From: Platycnemis pennipes
Lineage: Eukaryota; Arthropoda; Insecta; Odonata; Platycnemididae
Direction: 5' to 3'
Length of the DNA: 64,000 nucleotides
Assembly (NCBI GenBank): GCA_933228895.1
Contig: OW121856.1
Coordinates: forward strand, 18,741,805-18,805,804
The first letter of the stretch is position 1. Every line of letters starts with the position of its first letter. The notes under the pieces were generated by a model. It ran no database searches. It was not told the DNA's origin and saw nothing but the letters and a program-made list of their open reading frames with translations. The translations under genes were made by a program, and so were the position numbers. Below, in pieces: positions 26,738-39,864 of the stretch.

Positions 26738-27150
26738 AAATGAAATAAAACGGGAATAATTGTCGGATCACAGGTTGAAATTTAGACTTAATCTCCTAAA
26801 TAAATTCCAAGATAATATTTTCGGTGATGACGTTAAAAATACTTAGCGAACCCCAACTTACTATGGTAGACTGGACCATAACTACAAAATTAGAGAAATT
26901 GATTGCCAAACTGACAGATTCAAAATGTCCCTTTTTCCTCGTACAATTAGGGACATGAATAGCGGTAAGCATGTCCAATACGAGTGACTCAGTCCGTAGC
27001 ATGGGTGGTTGCATTTTGGTGTAGGGACTTGGGGGTGACCCGGCTAATGGCACGTTTTTGCATGCTTATTTGCTGTTTTTATCTTTTTAAGTGTTGCAGC
27101 TTGGGCTAGTATGCTGATACAAATCCTTTTAAATGCATATTTGGTGAGAC
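26738..27150 (+). mobile_element. LINE-A 3' fragment, truncated at both ends
   Basis: It matches the 23.7 kb copy over the RRLKFRLNLL..FFPRTI region with frameshifts, then the 3' UTR to the ATGCATATTTGGTGAGA stretch. It lacks the usual 3' terminus. Confidence 0.85.
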
Positions 27151-28680
27151 AAGATACTAAGAGACAAACCACAACACAATACTGACTAAACAGACACACA
27201 CACTAAACTGACTAATCTCTGTGCCCTCTTTTAAATATAACTAATCATCGGTTGAATTATTCTTAGCCATAATTTAATGCTAGCGGAAGCCTTCGCAAGG
27301 TGGAGAACAGGATGGTTCGAATTCTTCATGTAATTGTAAATCATTGGTTTTTTTGTTTGTAGGTTGACGGCAGGGCAATATCTACGCCACAAGCGCCTCT
27401 CCTTGGCCCTTGGCTAAGACTCCCTACTCAAAATCCTTTACCTTCATTTCAGCCACCACCCTACTGCCCTTTCTACGATTCACAATGCCGCAATCCATAT
27501 CAAACTCTTCTCCCTTCTTATTATCTTTACTACCGGCTCTTGTGAAAGGCTCATCATGTCTCTTTCGCCAAAGTGTTAATATCATACGGTTTCGCCGATG
27601 TATATTATCCATATACATATACTCCACCTAATCCAGGTCCTTCTATCACACTTTTTATCACAATTAGATTCCTTCTACTTAAATATAGCTAGATAGTAAA
27701 GCCAGTGAGAAGAACGTGACACACAAATGCCTGTAACATGTCAACTGAATCGGAGTGGTTTTTTGATCGACTGTATGAAACTACTTGTATTTGGACAGCC
27801 TATGAGGAACGCCAAATAAGTGGTTACTCATAAACAACGGGTAAATGGGAGGTGGTAATTAAATGTACAGTAGCAGTAACTTAATGCACCAATGTCCAAA
27901 ATCGTTAGGTCATTCAAACAGACACAAATGAAGATAATAAAAGAGAAAATAATGCTACTAGAGCAACATCGCTACATTAGCCATTGCAAACATCGCAAGG
28001 ACGGGCAACAAGGAGAAATAGATACATTCTGGGACGAATGAATTTCGACCTGCGCAGTAAAAGTCGTGTGGATACAACGAAACATAAGGACTGCAGAGCG
28101 CCTGAATCCATATATGTATACGAAATTGGAAATTACCGTTGATTCTAAGCGCTGTGATCGAGTCACGATGAAGAAAAAACGCTTCATGCCAGTTTATGAA
28201 ACCGTTAGATGCAGTGCGAAGCGAGAGACTATACTCGGATAATGCAATCACATCGCGGCGAACGCTCTCACGTCAACACGGAAAAGACAACGCCGAGCGC
28301 AGCAATCCGTACTTTTCACCAAATGGTCGTTCACCTGCGCCCACGGCAGCCACCAACATGAGGCGAGAGTGAACATGTCATGAGTGGAAATTGGCTTCTC
28401 CGTCCAGTTCTCCAGGGGCTTCGACGGAATAATGACATTAGATTAATTGCGCAAACAACTCAGCACGGAGGACCTCAAGGAGAATGCCACAGAGGCTACG
28501 CATGCGATCCGCCAGCATTACGAGGCTATGACTTGCTAAATACTGGAATGAGGACGACAACAGCACGTGGAAGGAGGAAGAAACGGGACTTGACAGGCGG
28601 CACTAAGCAATCTCTACCAATCAGATCATCGCAAATGTGCGGTAACACATTGTGAGAGTATGGTCACGATATCTCCATAT
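27151..28680. other. Non-coding, no recognised feature
   Basis: Mixed composition without domains or repeat ends that I can recognise. Confidence 0.4.
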
Positions 28681-28682
28681 CA

Positions 28683-28960
28683 ACAGCGTCGGTGTAGTGG
28701 TTAGATTACTGGCCTCTCACCGCAAGGTCCCGGGTTTGAATCCCGGCAGTGAAAGATATTTTTCATAGAAAAACCGGCTCCTAATTGAGTGCTTTGTGGA
28801 GAGCATTCGAGTTCAGTACTCAGCCCATCGGATGGGACGCTGAGCCGTTGGTCCCTTGGCGCCTTTCGTTAAGAGCAGGCTAATCCCGACCCAAGGTTTC
28901 TCTCCACCCTTCCTCCTTATCCATCCATTCCTATCCTTATACCTTTCCTCCCGGTCCGAA
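28683..28960 (+). mobile_element. tRNA-derived SINE, family 1, best copy
   Basis: The head has an A box (GGTGTAGTGGTTAGATTA) and a B box (GGTCCCGGGTTTGAATCCCG), resembling tRNA-Glu or tRNA-Asp. The body carries GTACTCAGCCCATCGGATGG, TTGGTCCCTTGGCGCC and a pyrimidine-rich tail. Copies occur at 2395 and 48545. Confidence 0.9.
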
Positions 28961-30140
28961 ACACCTTTAAGTTTTCATACAGACTCGACAACGACGATGA
29001 AAATCCAACGGTCAGTGAAATTGACACACCGAGGGTATTCTCCACTTTATGTCCCCTAAGTGCTAGCAATACGAAGATATGCGCTGCGCACATCATTCCT
29101 CAAGGGTATTTCAGCAAGGCATTATTAAATATCACGTCCATAAACATGAGCATTGCGTAAGGTAAAAGTGGCCGCCGCCCATAAATTAAATGCCAAGATG
29201 ATTACTTAACATTTAGAGGAACCTCAACCATGAATGTCGACGCAAATGATTTGGCCAATTAAAATGGTGAAAAAATCGTTGTGAAATGTGTCCTTTCCCT
29301 TACAATTTGAAAAACGACTGGCCAAAACATCCAGCTTATAGCAATTCAAGCGCAAGGGACAAGCACTCTTGACAAATATTCAACAGGATAAGGCATATAT
29401 GAAAACAAAGGCAACTGGGATACTCACTTTTATGCTACGAATGTAAATTGTTACTCCTAGTACCGGCATATTTCCGAAGACTAAAGAACAGACAGTAAAC
29501 AGTTGATAAACGGTTACTACGGCAACGCCTGAGCAACGACTCCGCGATCAAAAGGCAGGTGATTGACTTACTGGAATTAATGGCCTCCAATTTACTACGG
29601 GAGAACTCGAAATACCAGGACCGATAGGCTAAGTAACATTGCAGGGTATATGAAATTTCAAACATAAAAGGAAAACTACCTAATAATTATGGTCATATCA
29701 GTGGGTGGTGTCGGCGGGGACATTTTATTTTTAGGGGCAGTAACTACGCGTGAAATAAAATGAGTCATAAAATAACCTGTATCTGAGAAAAGAACCATTT
29801 TAAACAATGCGCCGGTGAAATGAAATAAATTAGAATGAAATCCTTCTCTTGGGATAAGATTATTTTCAATTGAGGGTGATCATGAAGGCAGAAACAAAGC
29901 AAGGATTCTGATAACAGAATATTACCATCCTCAGGCCCCAACAGATTATCCCCATTACAAGGCATTAGACAGACCACTGTTGAATCCTGAAGAGTGGCAA
30001 ATGCAACCAAATAACTCCGCCGACATCCTTCGGAGACTAGTGGTGAAAAAAAAACCCGGGCCTGTGAACTTGGGCGGAACCGCTGCGGAGCAGTCGTCGC
30101 AAATGGCACACGAAAACACGGGTCGAGGCAGGCGTAAACG
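28961..30140. other. Non-coding, no recognised feature
   Basis: AT-rich, rising in GC after 30040. Only short, unsupported frames were seen. Confidence 0.4.
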
Positions 30141-30150
30141 GCGCGTCCGA

Positions 30151-30210
30151 GAGGGGGGGGCGGTAAGGAGGGGGGGGCGGTAAGGAGGGGGGGGCGGTAA
30201 GGAGGGGGGG
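30151..30210 (+). repeat. 17-bp G-rich minisatellite
   Basis: Three exact tandem units of GAGGGGGGGGCGGTAAG plus a partial fourth. Each unit has an eight-G run, so the array could fold as a multi-quartet G-quadruplex. Confidence 0.9.
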
Positions 30211-31190
30211 AATGGGGGGAGGGAGTAGAATGGGGAGACAGGGGGAGGGGAGAACGGGTTTAGCAGGGTGGGGGACCACGCCCATGAATCCCAGCACCTG
30301 ACGACACACTATAACTCCCGCGACACGGCTGGGCGGTAGGTAACCGGACAGTCAGGAAGGTTTCAGGCCCTCCCCCTCACACCTCCTCCTCCTCCAGAAA
30401 ATTCGATCGCCTTTAAATACAGGCCAGCGATCCCATCAGGTAGGAGGGGGAGAGTTCCTTTCGACTGACATGCTAGAACGCCACAAGGACAAAATCAAGA
30501 ATGTACAGGAAATTGCGAAAAAAGCGGACGGTAGTGATGAGTAGGGGTATCCGAAGCTAAGAAAGCATTACACCGAAGGAGACGCCTTCAGACAACCATT
30601 ACTCGCTTAAATGGCGCACTCCATTAAAGCATCACATGCGATACATCCATCCTGGCACTAGAGAAACATAAACGGCATCAGAAAAGGAATATGACGGCAT
30701 ACGAAATGCCGCGTCACAGAAACACTCATAAAAGCCTTAGCACCAAACTACAAGGCAGAAGATAACGGTGACAAGCGATCGTCAGTGAAACAAAAACGCT
30801 GGAATGAAGAAAAAGAGTACATAACCCGGAATCCATTAACGGAAGAAATAAAAAAAACCGACCTGGATAAAATTGCATCAGGACACAGGAAAATTACACA
30901 GCCGGAAACTAAGCGCTGCACTAGACTTAGGGTAAATGTAGTCTTACAACAACCAATACTAGACGAGGAGTCAAGTGAAATACTCCAATGTACGACGTGG
31001 TGTCTGCGGTATGATCACCATGGAGTAAACCTCTACTATTCTATCTCAAACACGATAGACCACCAAAAACCACGAATACAATATATCTAACAGCAATCTA
31101 CTTCAGCCAACATCTTTTCCCGTGTCGACACGTCAAAATTCAAGAAATCTTAGAATGAATTAGAGAAAGTTTTTCCCGTGTCAAAATTAT
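30211..31190. other. Non-coding, no recognised feature
   Basis: G-rich to 30260, then AT-richer. A 101-codon plus-strand frame (30785-31090) has no recognisable domain. Confidence 0.4.
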
Positions 31191-31343
31191 GGAAATTATT
31201 TGCTGAAATGACATTCAACATATCCTTCATTCCTCGTGCAATTAGGGGTAAGAATAGCTGTAAATACATCCAATAGTATAAATACGAGTATATCAGAAAG
31301 AAGACAAAAATTTGCAATTTACCACATAAAAAAACTTTATTCC

Positions 31344-31378
31344 GACCTGGGTTTCGTTGGCACTGCAACATCGTCAGG
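31344..31378 (-). ncRNA. Hammerhead-ribozyme-like motif (Penelope-associated)
   Basis: The minus strand reads CTGACGA, a GTTG/CAAC stem with a loop, GAAA, a short ACC/GGT stem III and a GTC cleavage-type triplet. This order is the hammerhead core reported for Penelope-like elements. One extra T between CTGACGA and stem II departs from the strict consensus, and stem I is weak here. Confidence 0.45.
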
Positions 31379-31379
31379 A

Positions 31380-31414
31380 CCTACCGATGTTGCAGTGCCA
31401 ACGAAACCCGGGTC
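31380..31414 (+). ncRNA. Damaged hammerhead-like motif, opposite arm
   Basis: Same layout on the plus strand: stem II GTTG/CAAC, GAAA, ACCC/GGGT and GTC. The first core box is CTACCGA where CTGACGA is expected, so activity is unlikely. Confidence 0.4.
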
Positions 31415-31759
31415 GGAATAAAGTTTTTTTTTATTTGGTGAATTGCAAATTTTTGTCTTCTTTCTGATATGCTCGAATACCACGCAATATCGCCAGAATC
31501 TATGGAAACAAATACGAAAGTATCAATGGAAAGCATAGGTAGTTTCATTTTGGTATAAGGACCACAAGCTAACCCAACTGAAAGCATGTTTTTGCAGTTT
31601 TGCTCCGCTATTTTTATATTTTTTTAAAGGTGAAGTTTAGCCTCGAGTATTATTACTAATCTTTTTATGAACGATATGTAATATATGTATGGTGTGAATT
31701 CGCCCCCTGCCGCGCAACTTTACGATGACCTGCAGGGTGTTTTGTAGTTGCTGTGTAGG

Positions 31760-33695
31760 TGACACGGTAAGAGGAACTAGATCAATCCTTAACCGAGAGT
31801 AAACAGTTCACAAATCCGCCCCCACCAGGAGCACCACACTGCCCCAAGTGGTGGACGAGGAGAGCACATTGGTGCGGACACCAAGCGGCCAGAGGCACGT
31901 ATGTACGATGGTGATGGCCTTCGAGAGGGGGGACGTAACAGGTCGCCGTCGCAGGTGCCAGGAGAGGAAATTGCAGCCCACCTTAGGTTTCCCCCCGGAC
32001 GGAAAAAAGAGGAGGGTTACAGGTTGGTGTGAAAGCAAACATATTCTCCCAGCGGCCCACGAAGGGCACCGAAGGTGGGCAGGCCCTTTTCAAGTGCCAA
32101 GGGTCCACCCAGAAGGCCCGGCCCTCGCCCTTCCGCTGGCCGCATTTCGAGGATGAGGGATGGCTCTGGGCAACCACGAGGAAGGCGGCGAGTGATGAAC
32201 GAAAGGACGCGATTTGCGCGGATCAGCCGGGATTCCTGCGCCAGATAGAAAACACGTGGACGGCGAATGCTGAGGGTCTTTGCTCTCGCCCACGTGTCTA
32301 ATGTTCAATTTTGCACAAGTGGCCCTTGAAAACTCTGCCCGACGACACATTGAGGCGTCAGGCTCTACCGAAATAAATCGACAAAATATAACATAATACC
32401 AGCACACTTTCTTGAGTAATATGAGAGTATTTTAAACGACTTCATGACTTTCACAGACCTCCGCAAACACTTCGTGTACTTTTCATTATTAACCGAGTGA
32501 ATTAGTGCGTTCCTATTGATCTACCGAGATGCCGAGGAAATCAATGAAAACGCAAAGGTAACCGATTAAGCCCACGGCACATCTCACACGACGAAAACAT
32601 TAAGCAAAGCAAACACTCTAGTTTCTACGAGTATTCGTGATTTACAGAGTATGCATGGAGTCCAAGATAGGTGACGATTCACGCCCTTTCACTCATCTTT
32701 GAGACGGTTTACAGGGTATTCAATAACGCTTGAGCTTGAAAAATTGCTATCGGCAGGGTACAAAGAAGCGAGCACACAAAATTGGAATCGCGGAGGAAAA
32801 AGAAGTAACACTAAACAAAAATGTAGCGTCACATTATATGCATACGCCGTATTACTATGCAGGCACGGATGCAAACGACCCATGTCATTCTTACATTGTA
32901 TAATGTCCAATCAGTGAGACACATGAACGTGAGTGTTCCGCTTTCTTCCGGAGCTCTTACACTTGACACCTACGATTCAGGATGAGGGCAAAACCATCAT
33001 GTGTCACAAAAACAATCCGGAGAATACCACAACCCTCGGATCACACACGACAACTACGAAAGGACGATAATCTCCTCGAATATACCACAAAAGCATCCGG
33101 AGAAATCCTGGCCGTCCCCTTTGAGACCATCACCCTGAGAAGTTTAGGATATGTTGAGGAAACGCTCGTTACGCAGCAGCGGAGGGAGGGGGGGGGGGAA
33201 TTCGAGGAGTCAGGAAGGGCTTTAAAAGTTACGCCTCCGCGCTAAAAATTGGGCATCCTCTCTTGGGTCACGTGAGAGTCGATTAAAAGACCGTCTGCCA
33301 GGAAATAAGAGTGAGGGCAGATGCTGCGTGTGCTCCTCCACCCTCAAGGGTGCTGGACGAATACATATTGCTGGACGAATACATTAAGAGCATAATGAGC
33401 AACAGGTGATGTGGCTAGACTAGTTCATCTCAAAATATTGACAACCATACTCTTTCTACGTATGCTGTCACTTCATGCGTTCACTCACAGCAGTCGCTAT
33501 TGGCGTAATTCACTGAAACATTCATTCAAGACTACAGTTCCGAGACTTTCTGTTGCATGATTGTGCTTAAGTCAGTGATTAACAACCTTCAACCCGAACG
33601 AGAAACCCTAGAGTCTGAGGACAATCTTGGGGCCATCTGCGGTATTTTTATTTCCCTAATTTGGCTTCCATTTCCATTACCAAGGATAATCGGGA
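31760..33695. other. Non-coding, no recognised feature
   Basis: GC-richer at 31820-32300. No domain or splice-supported exon was seen in overlapping frames. Confidence 0.4.
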
Positions 33696-33699
33696 CTTT

Positions 33700-33905
33700 A
33701 CAGAAAGTATTTATTTTATTTATTTTCAACTACCACCGAAAACAGCACATGTGGCCTTTACATTGGGGTATTAACAATGTTACAACAGACGAGCACACAC
33801 AGCCATGTCCCGAGTGATGAAAAAACCCACTCAGGTGGGACTCGAACCCGCGACCCTAAGGTTAAGTAGGCGAGGAATAACCACGCCGCCACCGGGGCCG
33901 ACTTA
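33700..33905 (-). mobile_element. tRNA-derived SINE, family 3
   Basis: The minus strand carries an A-box-like GGTGGCGTGGTTATTC, a B box (GGTTCGAGTCCC) and a body beginning GAGTGGGTTTTTTCATCACT. The body is unlike families 1 and 2. The far end is not well defined. Confidence 0.7.
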
Positions 33906-34185
33906 GTTATTATAAGGACGAATTAGTCCTTCGATTGGAAAAACGACACCATCTTTCGGGTGAGAGAGTCACCAACTCACATGTTTGTCCTGTTAAACAC
34001 TTTTCGTTTTCCCGCAATAATCTTCCGGTACCCCTGGAGTTTTTCCCAGAACCCTGAAGCGTCGAGGAACGCCGGTTGGAAACCACTACTTCGGGTTATG
34101 ACTTCTGCCACAAGGTGTCCCACACTAGATGCACTTAAGATGCGGGAATAAGAAACTAGGACCACGGAAGTATGTAGTTTTTTCT

Positions 34186-34470
34186 TCGTACTTCCTTTTT
34201 TCCCTCGTACAATAGGGACTTGAATAACGGTAAATATGTCCAATACGAGTGAATCCATCCATAGCATAGGTAGTAGCATGTTGGTATAAGGAATTTAAGG
34301 TAACCCAACTAACAACAGGTTTTTGCATGCTTAGTACACTTATCTTATCTTTTTAAATAGTGCAGTCTAGACTGACATATTAATCCAAATCCTTTTAAAT
34401 GCATGATATGTAGTGCATGTTTGGTGAGAATTCACCCTCTGCCACACACCTTTATGGTGGCAGGGTGACA
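34186..34470 (+). mobile_element. LINE-A 3' fragment
   Basis: It begins in the FFPRTIRD region (TTCCCTCGTACAATAGGGAC), continues through the 3' UTR and ends with CTCTGCCACACACCTTTATG and GGCAGGGTGACATGA. Confidence 0.85.
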
Positions 34471-34825
34471 TGACCCTACTCTGGCATTGCCAATATTTGC
34501 CCCATAGCACTTGCTAGAATCGAAGTTCGGATAAAACTGAATAACGTCACGCGAATGCCAGGTCCGCGCAGCGTGGTATCGACCACCCGATTTCCCACAT
34601 AATGGGGAGAGCACGAAATGGGCATCTTACTTCTCACGTGTCCTAGGGGAACAAAAACTGACGACGGGCACCTCAACACCCTCACCCTATGACGTGACAG
34701 CAAATACCAATAAGCCTATGGGCCCCGTCCGAAGATTCGACGACCCCTTGCCTTCCCGACTCCCAGCCCGTAAGAAGGAAAAAATAGTGCGGACAGGTAA
34801 AACGGAGAAAGGCCGTGCAACACGG
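34471..34825. other. Non-coding, no recognised feature
   Basis: Intronic sequence with rising GC content. Nothing was recognised. Confidence 0.4.
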
Positions 34826-34829
34826 GACC

Positions 34830-35275
34830 GGAACCCTCAGGAACGAGAAGAAAGGGCTGGTCCGCATGCAGGCCCTCAAGGAGGGGCCCATGCATGGGGG
34901 CCGCTCAGTGCTCACCCACATGCGTGGTGCACGGCTCGAATGTCCTCCGTGAGGAGGGCCGGGCCCATTGTGTGAGGAGGGGGAGGCAGCTGTTCACCGC
35001 TGGAGGCGGCCCACCTTTCTCTTCCCCGAACGCAAACAACGGGGCGGGGGTGGGGAGAGGAAGTGGTCTTTTTTTTGTGAAAAAGAGAGGAAGGCACCTC
35101 GGCAGGGCGCTTCGTCGCCCGGCCGGGGGCGGCGCTGCCTACGGACGGGGCCGCCCCGCGATTGGACGAGCGGAAGCCTGTTGCTATCCCCACACCCACA
35201 GAGCCGCATCCAGCAGCGGCCGAGGCGCGAGCAGCGAGCGAGGCGATTGCTGATGCCAGAAGGAGAGAGAATTGC
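34830..35275. other. CpG-rich island in intron
   Basis: One of the strongest GC islands (GCCCGGCCGGGGGCGGCGCT type). Open frames of 117-132 codons on both strands have no domain. Confidence 0.5.
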
Positions 35276-35279
35276 CGAA

Positions 35280-38200
35280 CCCCATTCGGGAAAGTTCTCG
35301 TCGAAAACAATTAGACAGTACAGGTAGACCATGAACAACCTCGGCAAACCACGAGGTCTCTGGAGACGCGATTGAGCCAGATTTACTCCACCTTTTCACC
35401 AGAAAGATGTCCAAATTGCTCTCAATACACGCATATCCATTCATTAATCCATCACTATCCGAAGGGAAAGCATATTTGCGAAACGAGCGAAGTCGGTTGA
35501 TTACAACACTGGTACTTATATCATTAAGTCACACTTACCATACTCAGGAAAACATATCCAACGAAGGTGCAGAGAAAGGTTCCGGTTTTTCAACTTGACA
35601 CGTGAATAATCCTAAATACGTCGTTGACGAAATTCTCGCGGGATGAAAGAGAAGGGTGTTAATTTCATTCCGATGCGATCACACCTGCTACGTAGGTTTC
35701 GAAGTCCCACAAGTGAGACAGATCCCAATAGTTGGGAAACACTGGTTTACAGGACACCGAGTGATCTAGTCACAAGAATGCCAAAAGACCAGTCGGGGAG
35801 AGACATATTCTTGAAAATCGTCTACTAACTTCGATTATCCTGATCAGCCGATCTCGTACCTTTAAAAAACTGAGGGAATTTTCACTTTGCATCCGCACGA
35901 AAAAATGAGTCTACCTTCCCAAGGCCCTGTCCACACATACGCATATTCTGAGGGCAGAAATGTATTTAACGAAAACAGAAAGCGGCTACGACGGTGCAGA
36001 CGACACCATACTCGATCTCACCACCACCCAAGCCCGAAAGGTAACGTGACCCATATAGGCTGAGGGAAACAACCCTCCAGATCAAAGAAACATTGCGGAA
36101 GATGAAAGACGAAGCACCCAGGAATGGGGTTTCTAAGGACCGGAGGTGACTTTATAATGACTTTAAAATGAGTTCCGTAACAAATCACGATAACATTATC
36201 ACTAAAACTCGAACCCGCCTATCCGAGATTCGGTGAAGGAGCCCAGAAATGTCAACATAACCTCGAATTCCATCCAAAACTTCTCCGATTAATAAAAAAC
36301 GGGAAAAGCGCAGCCCCGCCAGATTCAAGTATCTCAAGTACCCCAATTGATTAAAATTTCTACGATTTACTCCAAGTAAATAAGGTTCACTAACAAACAA
36401 TTCCACGAATAAAAGGATGGCGAATCGACTGTTTTGAGGGAGGCAGTACGCCTTCATACCTAACCGGTCTTGTTACACTCAAACGCTGTAGAAGGAAATA
36501 ACTGGGAAGGTTTAATAAGGAGAGGGTAAAGTATCGGTATGATGCTAGAGCGGAAGCCATCCTCAATCAAGCATGCAAAATAGGTCGGTCGTTCAATACA
36601 CGACCAACAGAGATATTTCCAGGTACTTGATATTATATCGCGGGGATTCCGCAGAGAGGGGGCGCAATGAAATGCCAACTGCAGCAGGGGATAGATTCAT
36701 GTGGGAGGAGGAGATGCAAATGGATCATCTCTGTTACGGGTCACGGAGGACCGAAAAGAAAAAATAAGCGGCAAACAGTTGAAGACTGAAAGCCGTCGTC
36801 AGCAGCTGGCGCCGCACTTAAAACCTCCACGCGTGTCCGCGACACGGGCCGAGGGCGCTGGTAGCAAGCACAGCTGCTCCTCAACGAGGGCAAGCGACAG
36901 CACCAAGCACCGCCACTTTCGGGAACATATACGTCGAGTCCGTATGGGGAAACATCTACCCGTGCACCAATAAGAGGTGATTGCAATAATAATACTTAAT
37001 ACCCATTACAATAGATGATGAGCAACATAATAAACGGAAAGGTACATGAAATGTTCCTAACCTTTGTATCCGTCTTCCAATTCTTTTTTCTGTACATGTA
37101 GATGAGAGATTATGTAGATGTAGCCTACTTTGAAATGTATCCATAGAAAACATTAATTCTACTTACTCACGTCAACTGCACCTAGGAATTCCTAAAATGT
37201 TAAATATTTCAGTGAAATTGTACAAATGCTTAATCCAGCATTAAAAAAACATTCCTCAAGAGATAAAGATCACTTTATACGAACGTGCCTGAGGTATGCC
37301 TATCACAATTGTTTCTCACATCTCAAAAAAATAGCCAACAACGAATGCTTGGAGGTGACACTACCAAACCTTCCGAGGAGATTTAGCAGGATACATACAT
37401 GCAGATGAATTCACACGTCACCCTGCCCTTGTACGGTATAATGACGACCAAATTGCTAGTTAATACGTGGGAGTACATGGGACAGACGAGTCACCGACCA
37501 CGACCCGTAATGAGACGTGGAAACAAAAGAGCAAACAGTGTAATCGTTCAACGTGACGACTAACTGCTCGCTCTTTCTGTCCCCCCCAAAAAAATAAAGA
37601 GGAAAATCAGAAATGAATGGCAGCAAAGAAATTTTAAGGTAAGACGATCCTAAATGAACGAGCCGGTGAAATCCTATATTTTCAAAAAAAAAACCTTAAG
37701 TATTGTCACCCAAATGAGAACATACAAGCAACCCATTATACCTCGATATAAATACGCCCGTTGGTATCATGACGAAACCGTCATTTGGAGAAGACAGAAA
37801 AAAAATTATGATCCACGAATGCTGTTTTCGAATACCCACTGTCTCGCTGATTACAGAAACACAATAGAAAATGCAATAGAACTTTTTAATCCGCAATAAC
37901 ACAGTGAGAATAGTGCTATAGTTAAATTGTTTGAAATACAAGTGTAAACACATAAGACTGTCCGTCAACTAGATAAAGACAAAGCCTAGCGGAGAAAAAT
38001 TAATTAAACTACATAAAAATGAAATAACGACCTGGGGAACACACAGATCATACCTTAGGTAACATAGATGAGCATTGAACAAGCAAAATTACAGAAAGAA
38101 GTATAACAATCCTAACAGACTATCATTACGAGTATTTAGTTTTCGATAGCCACAGAAACGAGGATAGGATGCGCACAGCGTCACCAAGCGGACAACAGGG

Positions 38201-39605
38201 AGATATTTCCCCTCTGAACACCACTAAAAACGCACCGATTACTGGAACTTAGGGAAGGCCTAGCTCGATTCCACAACCAACACGATCGAACATGCTGGAC
38301 GAGGGAGCATTCATTCCTTCGGACCGGGAGAAATGGCATTGACACCACGTGGGGTCCCCACCGCCCTCAAAAAACGCAGCCAACGCGGGAGGCCTTGAGC
38401 GCTCGGGAGGGGAGGGTAGGAGAGGGAGGTAGAAGGGAGAGGGGGGGGGAATGAGGAGAGGGAGGAGGGGTGATAGCGAGGGTAAGGAGACGAAGCACGT
38501 AGCCCGACGGAAGAACGTGGCTTAGGGCCACAAACATCTGCTTGGGACTATCGCAACGAGACAACTACTTCGTCTTCCACTCTGGAGGCCGCTTAGAGAG
38601 AAGGGAGCGGGGTTCGACATTTTGCAGTGGGTAAATGGCACTGACGGAGTAATCGGGAATACACGACACCTTCTATTATGCGCGGCATTCGCGTTATTAG
38701 TTCAGAGAAGGCACGGAATTCTATTGCGCCTTTCTAAGGAAAACTTGGTGCGAATCCTAATTCAATGGAACTAATTCCATCCGAAACGATTCTTCGCACA
38801 CGCGCATTTAAGACGTTTCTAATCCGAAAGGTATATCAAACTGTAACGTACTTACAAGTACATTACGATGGCCTTCCTTTCTAAAATGCACACTTATTTT
38901 AACAAAATGCCCAGTCTTTAATTGAATACACTATTGAATACCGAAATATTCTAGATGTCGATAGACGTTCCTCATCCAAACCATCTCTTAAAAAAACGAA
39001 AACCGTTCCCGTTTTCTTATCTCTCCTGAAAAAAACCTTACACCCTTCGGTGAGTACGCATTACCCCGGAATGGGAAGTTTTCAGAGGAAGGCTATCTCC
39101 ACTCGCTAACTGGAATTAGAAGGGAACCTGAAGATTTTAAGGGCTTGTCGTTCATTAAGTTCGTTATTTCGCAGCAGGAAATATCAATACCGGACTTCAG
39201 TGGCAGGTAAAGGTAGTGCTTTGAAAATATCCCATTATTCTTTCGTCTAGAGAAGACGATAAAAATGTAAAGAATACCAATTATCGGCCCGGTAAAAATA
39301 GGAAAGTCAAATAGGGATACAACTTCGACTGGCAACCAACTTCTCCAGAAGTTTCGTACTGCATCCAGTGGTAGACCGACTCAATGCCAGAGGCCGTCCT
39401 TACTGGATTTAAACGAAAAACAGACCGGGGTATTTGTTTCGGCCACGCCTGCCAATGTTCCACGTCAAATGTTTATGAGAAAATACATCACGACTTAAAA
39501 TCAATATTTGAAGATAATTCCCGAAAACATACTTGAACGCAATCAACTTAATTTATAATATTTAAACGCCTTTCTAATACATTGTCTGAGAGCACAGTTT
39601 CTAAA
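35280..39605. other. Non-coding with smaller GC islands
   Basis: GC-rich patches occur at 36660-36950 and 38330-38530 (with a run of nine G at about 38440). A weak LINE-A-like terminus may lie at 37095-37125. No exon was recognised. Confidence 0.4.
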
Positions 39606-39611
39606 TAATCG

Positions 39612-39860
39612 AAGCCAGCCGCGTTGGCCGGTCGGGTAAAATGCCGACCTGGCATGTCGAAGGTCACGGGTTTGAATCCTGCCTCGGGCATGGGTATTGT
39701 GTTATCCTGGGTTGAAAGTTATCGCTAGGAGAAGGTTAGACGGTGCGAAATTAAGCAGATGGAGCACCTAAAAAAGAAATCTACTACCACTAAAATTTTT
39801 CCAATCCAACAATCACCAAGGGCAACTGCTCGTCAGCGGATACCGGTAATAAATAAACAA
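39612..39860 (+). mobile_element. tRNA-derived SINE, family 2
   Basis: The tRNA-like head (GTTGGCCGGTCGGGTAAAAT, B box GGGTTTGAATCCTG) is followed by a body with TGTTATCCTGGGTTGAAAGT and an AT-rich tail (GGTAATAAATAAACAA). It differs from family 1 throughout the body. Confidence 0.8.
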
Positions 39861-39864
39861 CTAA

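Larger units (their letters stand above)
31285..31475. repeat. Near-perfect inverted repeat of Penelope-like ends
   Basis: Arms of about 90 bp meet near 31380 with a short spacer and few mismatches. Each arm reads TTCCGACCTGGGTTTCGTTG inward on its own strand and contains a hammerhead-like core. The structure sits inside a LINE-A 3' UTR. Confidence 0.85.
31195..31755 (+). mobile_element. LINE-A 3' fragment interrupted by a Penelope-type inverted repeat
   Basis: The PSFLVQLGVRIAVN region (FFPRTIRDTNNG equivalent) lies left of 31285. The 3' UTR resumes at about 31476 and ends with the GCAGGGTGTTTTGTAG form of the family terminus. Confidence 0.75.

Noticed and set aside
28683..28755. Functional tRNA gene
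   Set aside because: The tRNA-like head continues into a shared repeat body seen at two other sites, so it is a SINE.
37084..37125. LINE-A 3' terminus
   Set aside because: Only ATTATGTAGATGTAG matches; no upstream 3' UTR could be aligned.
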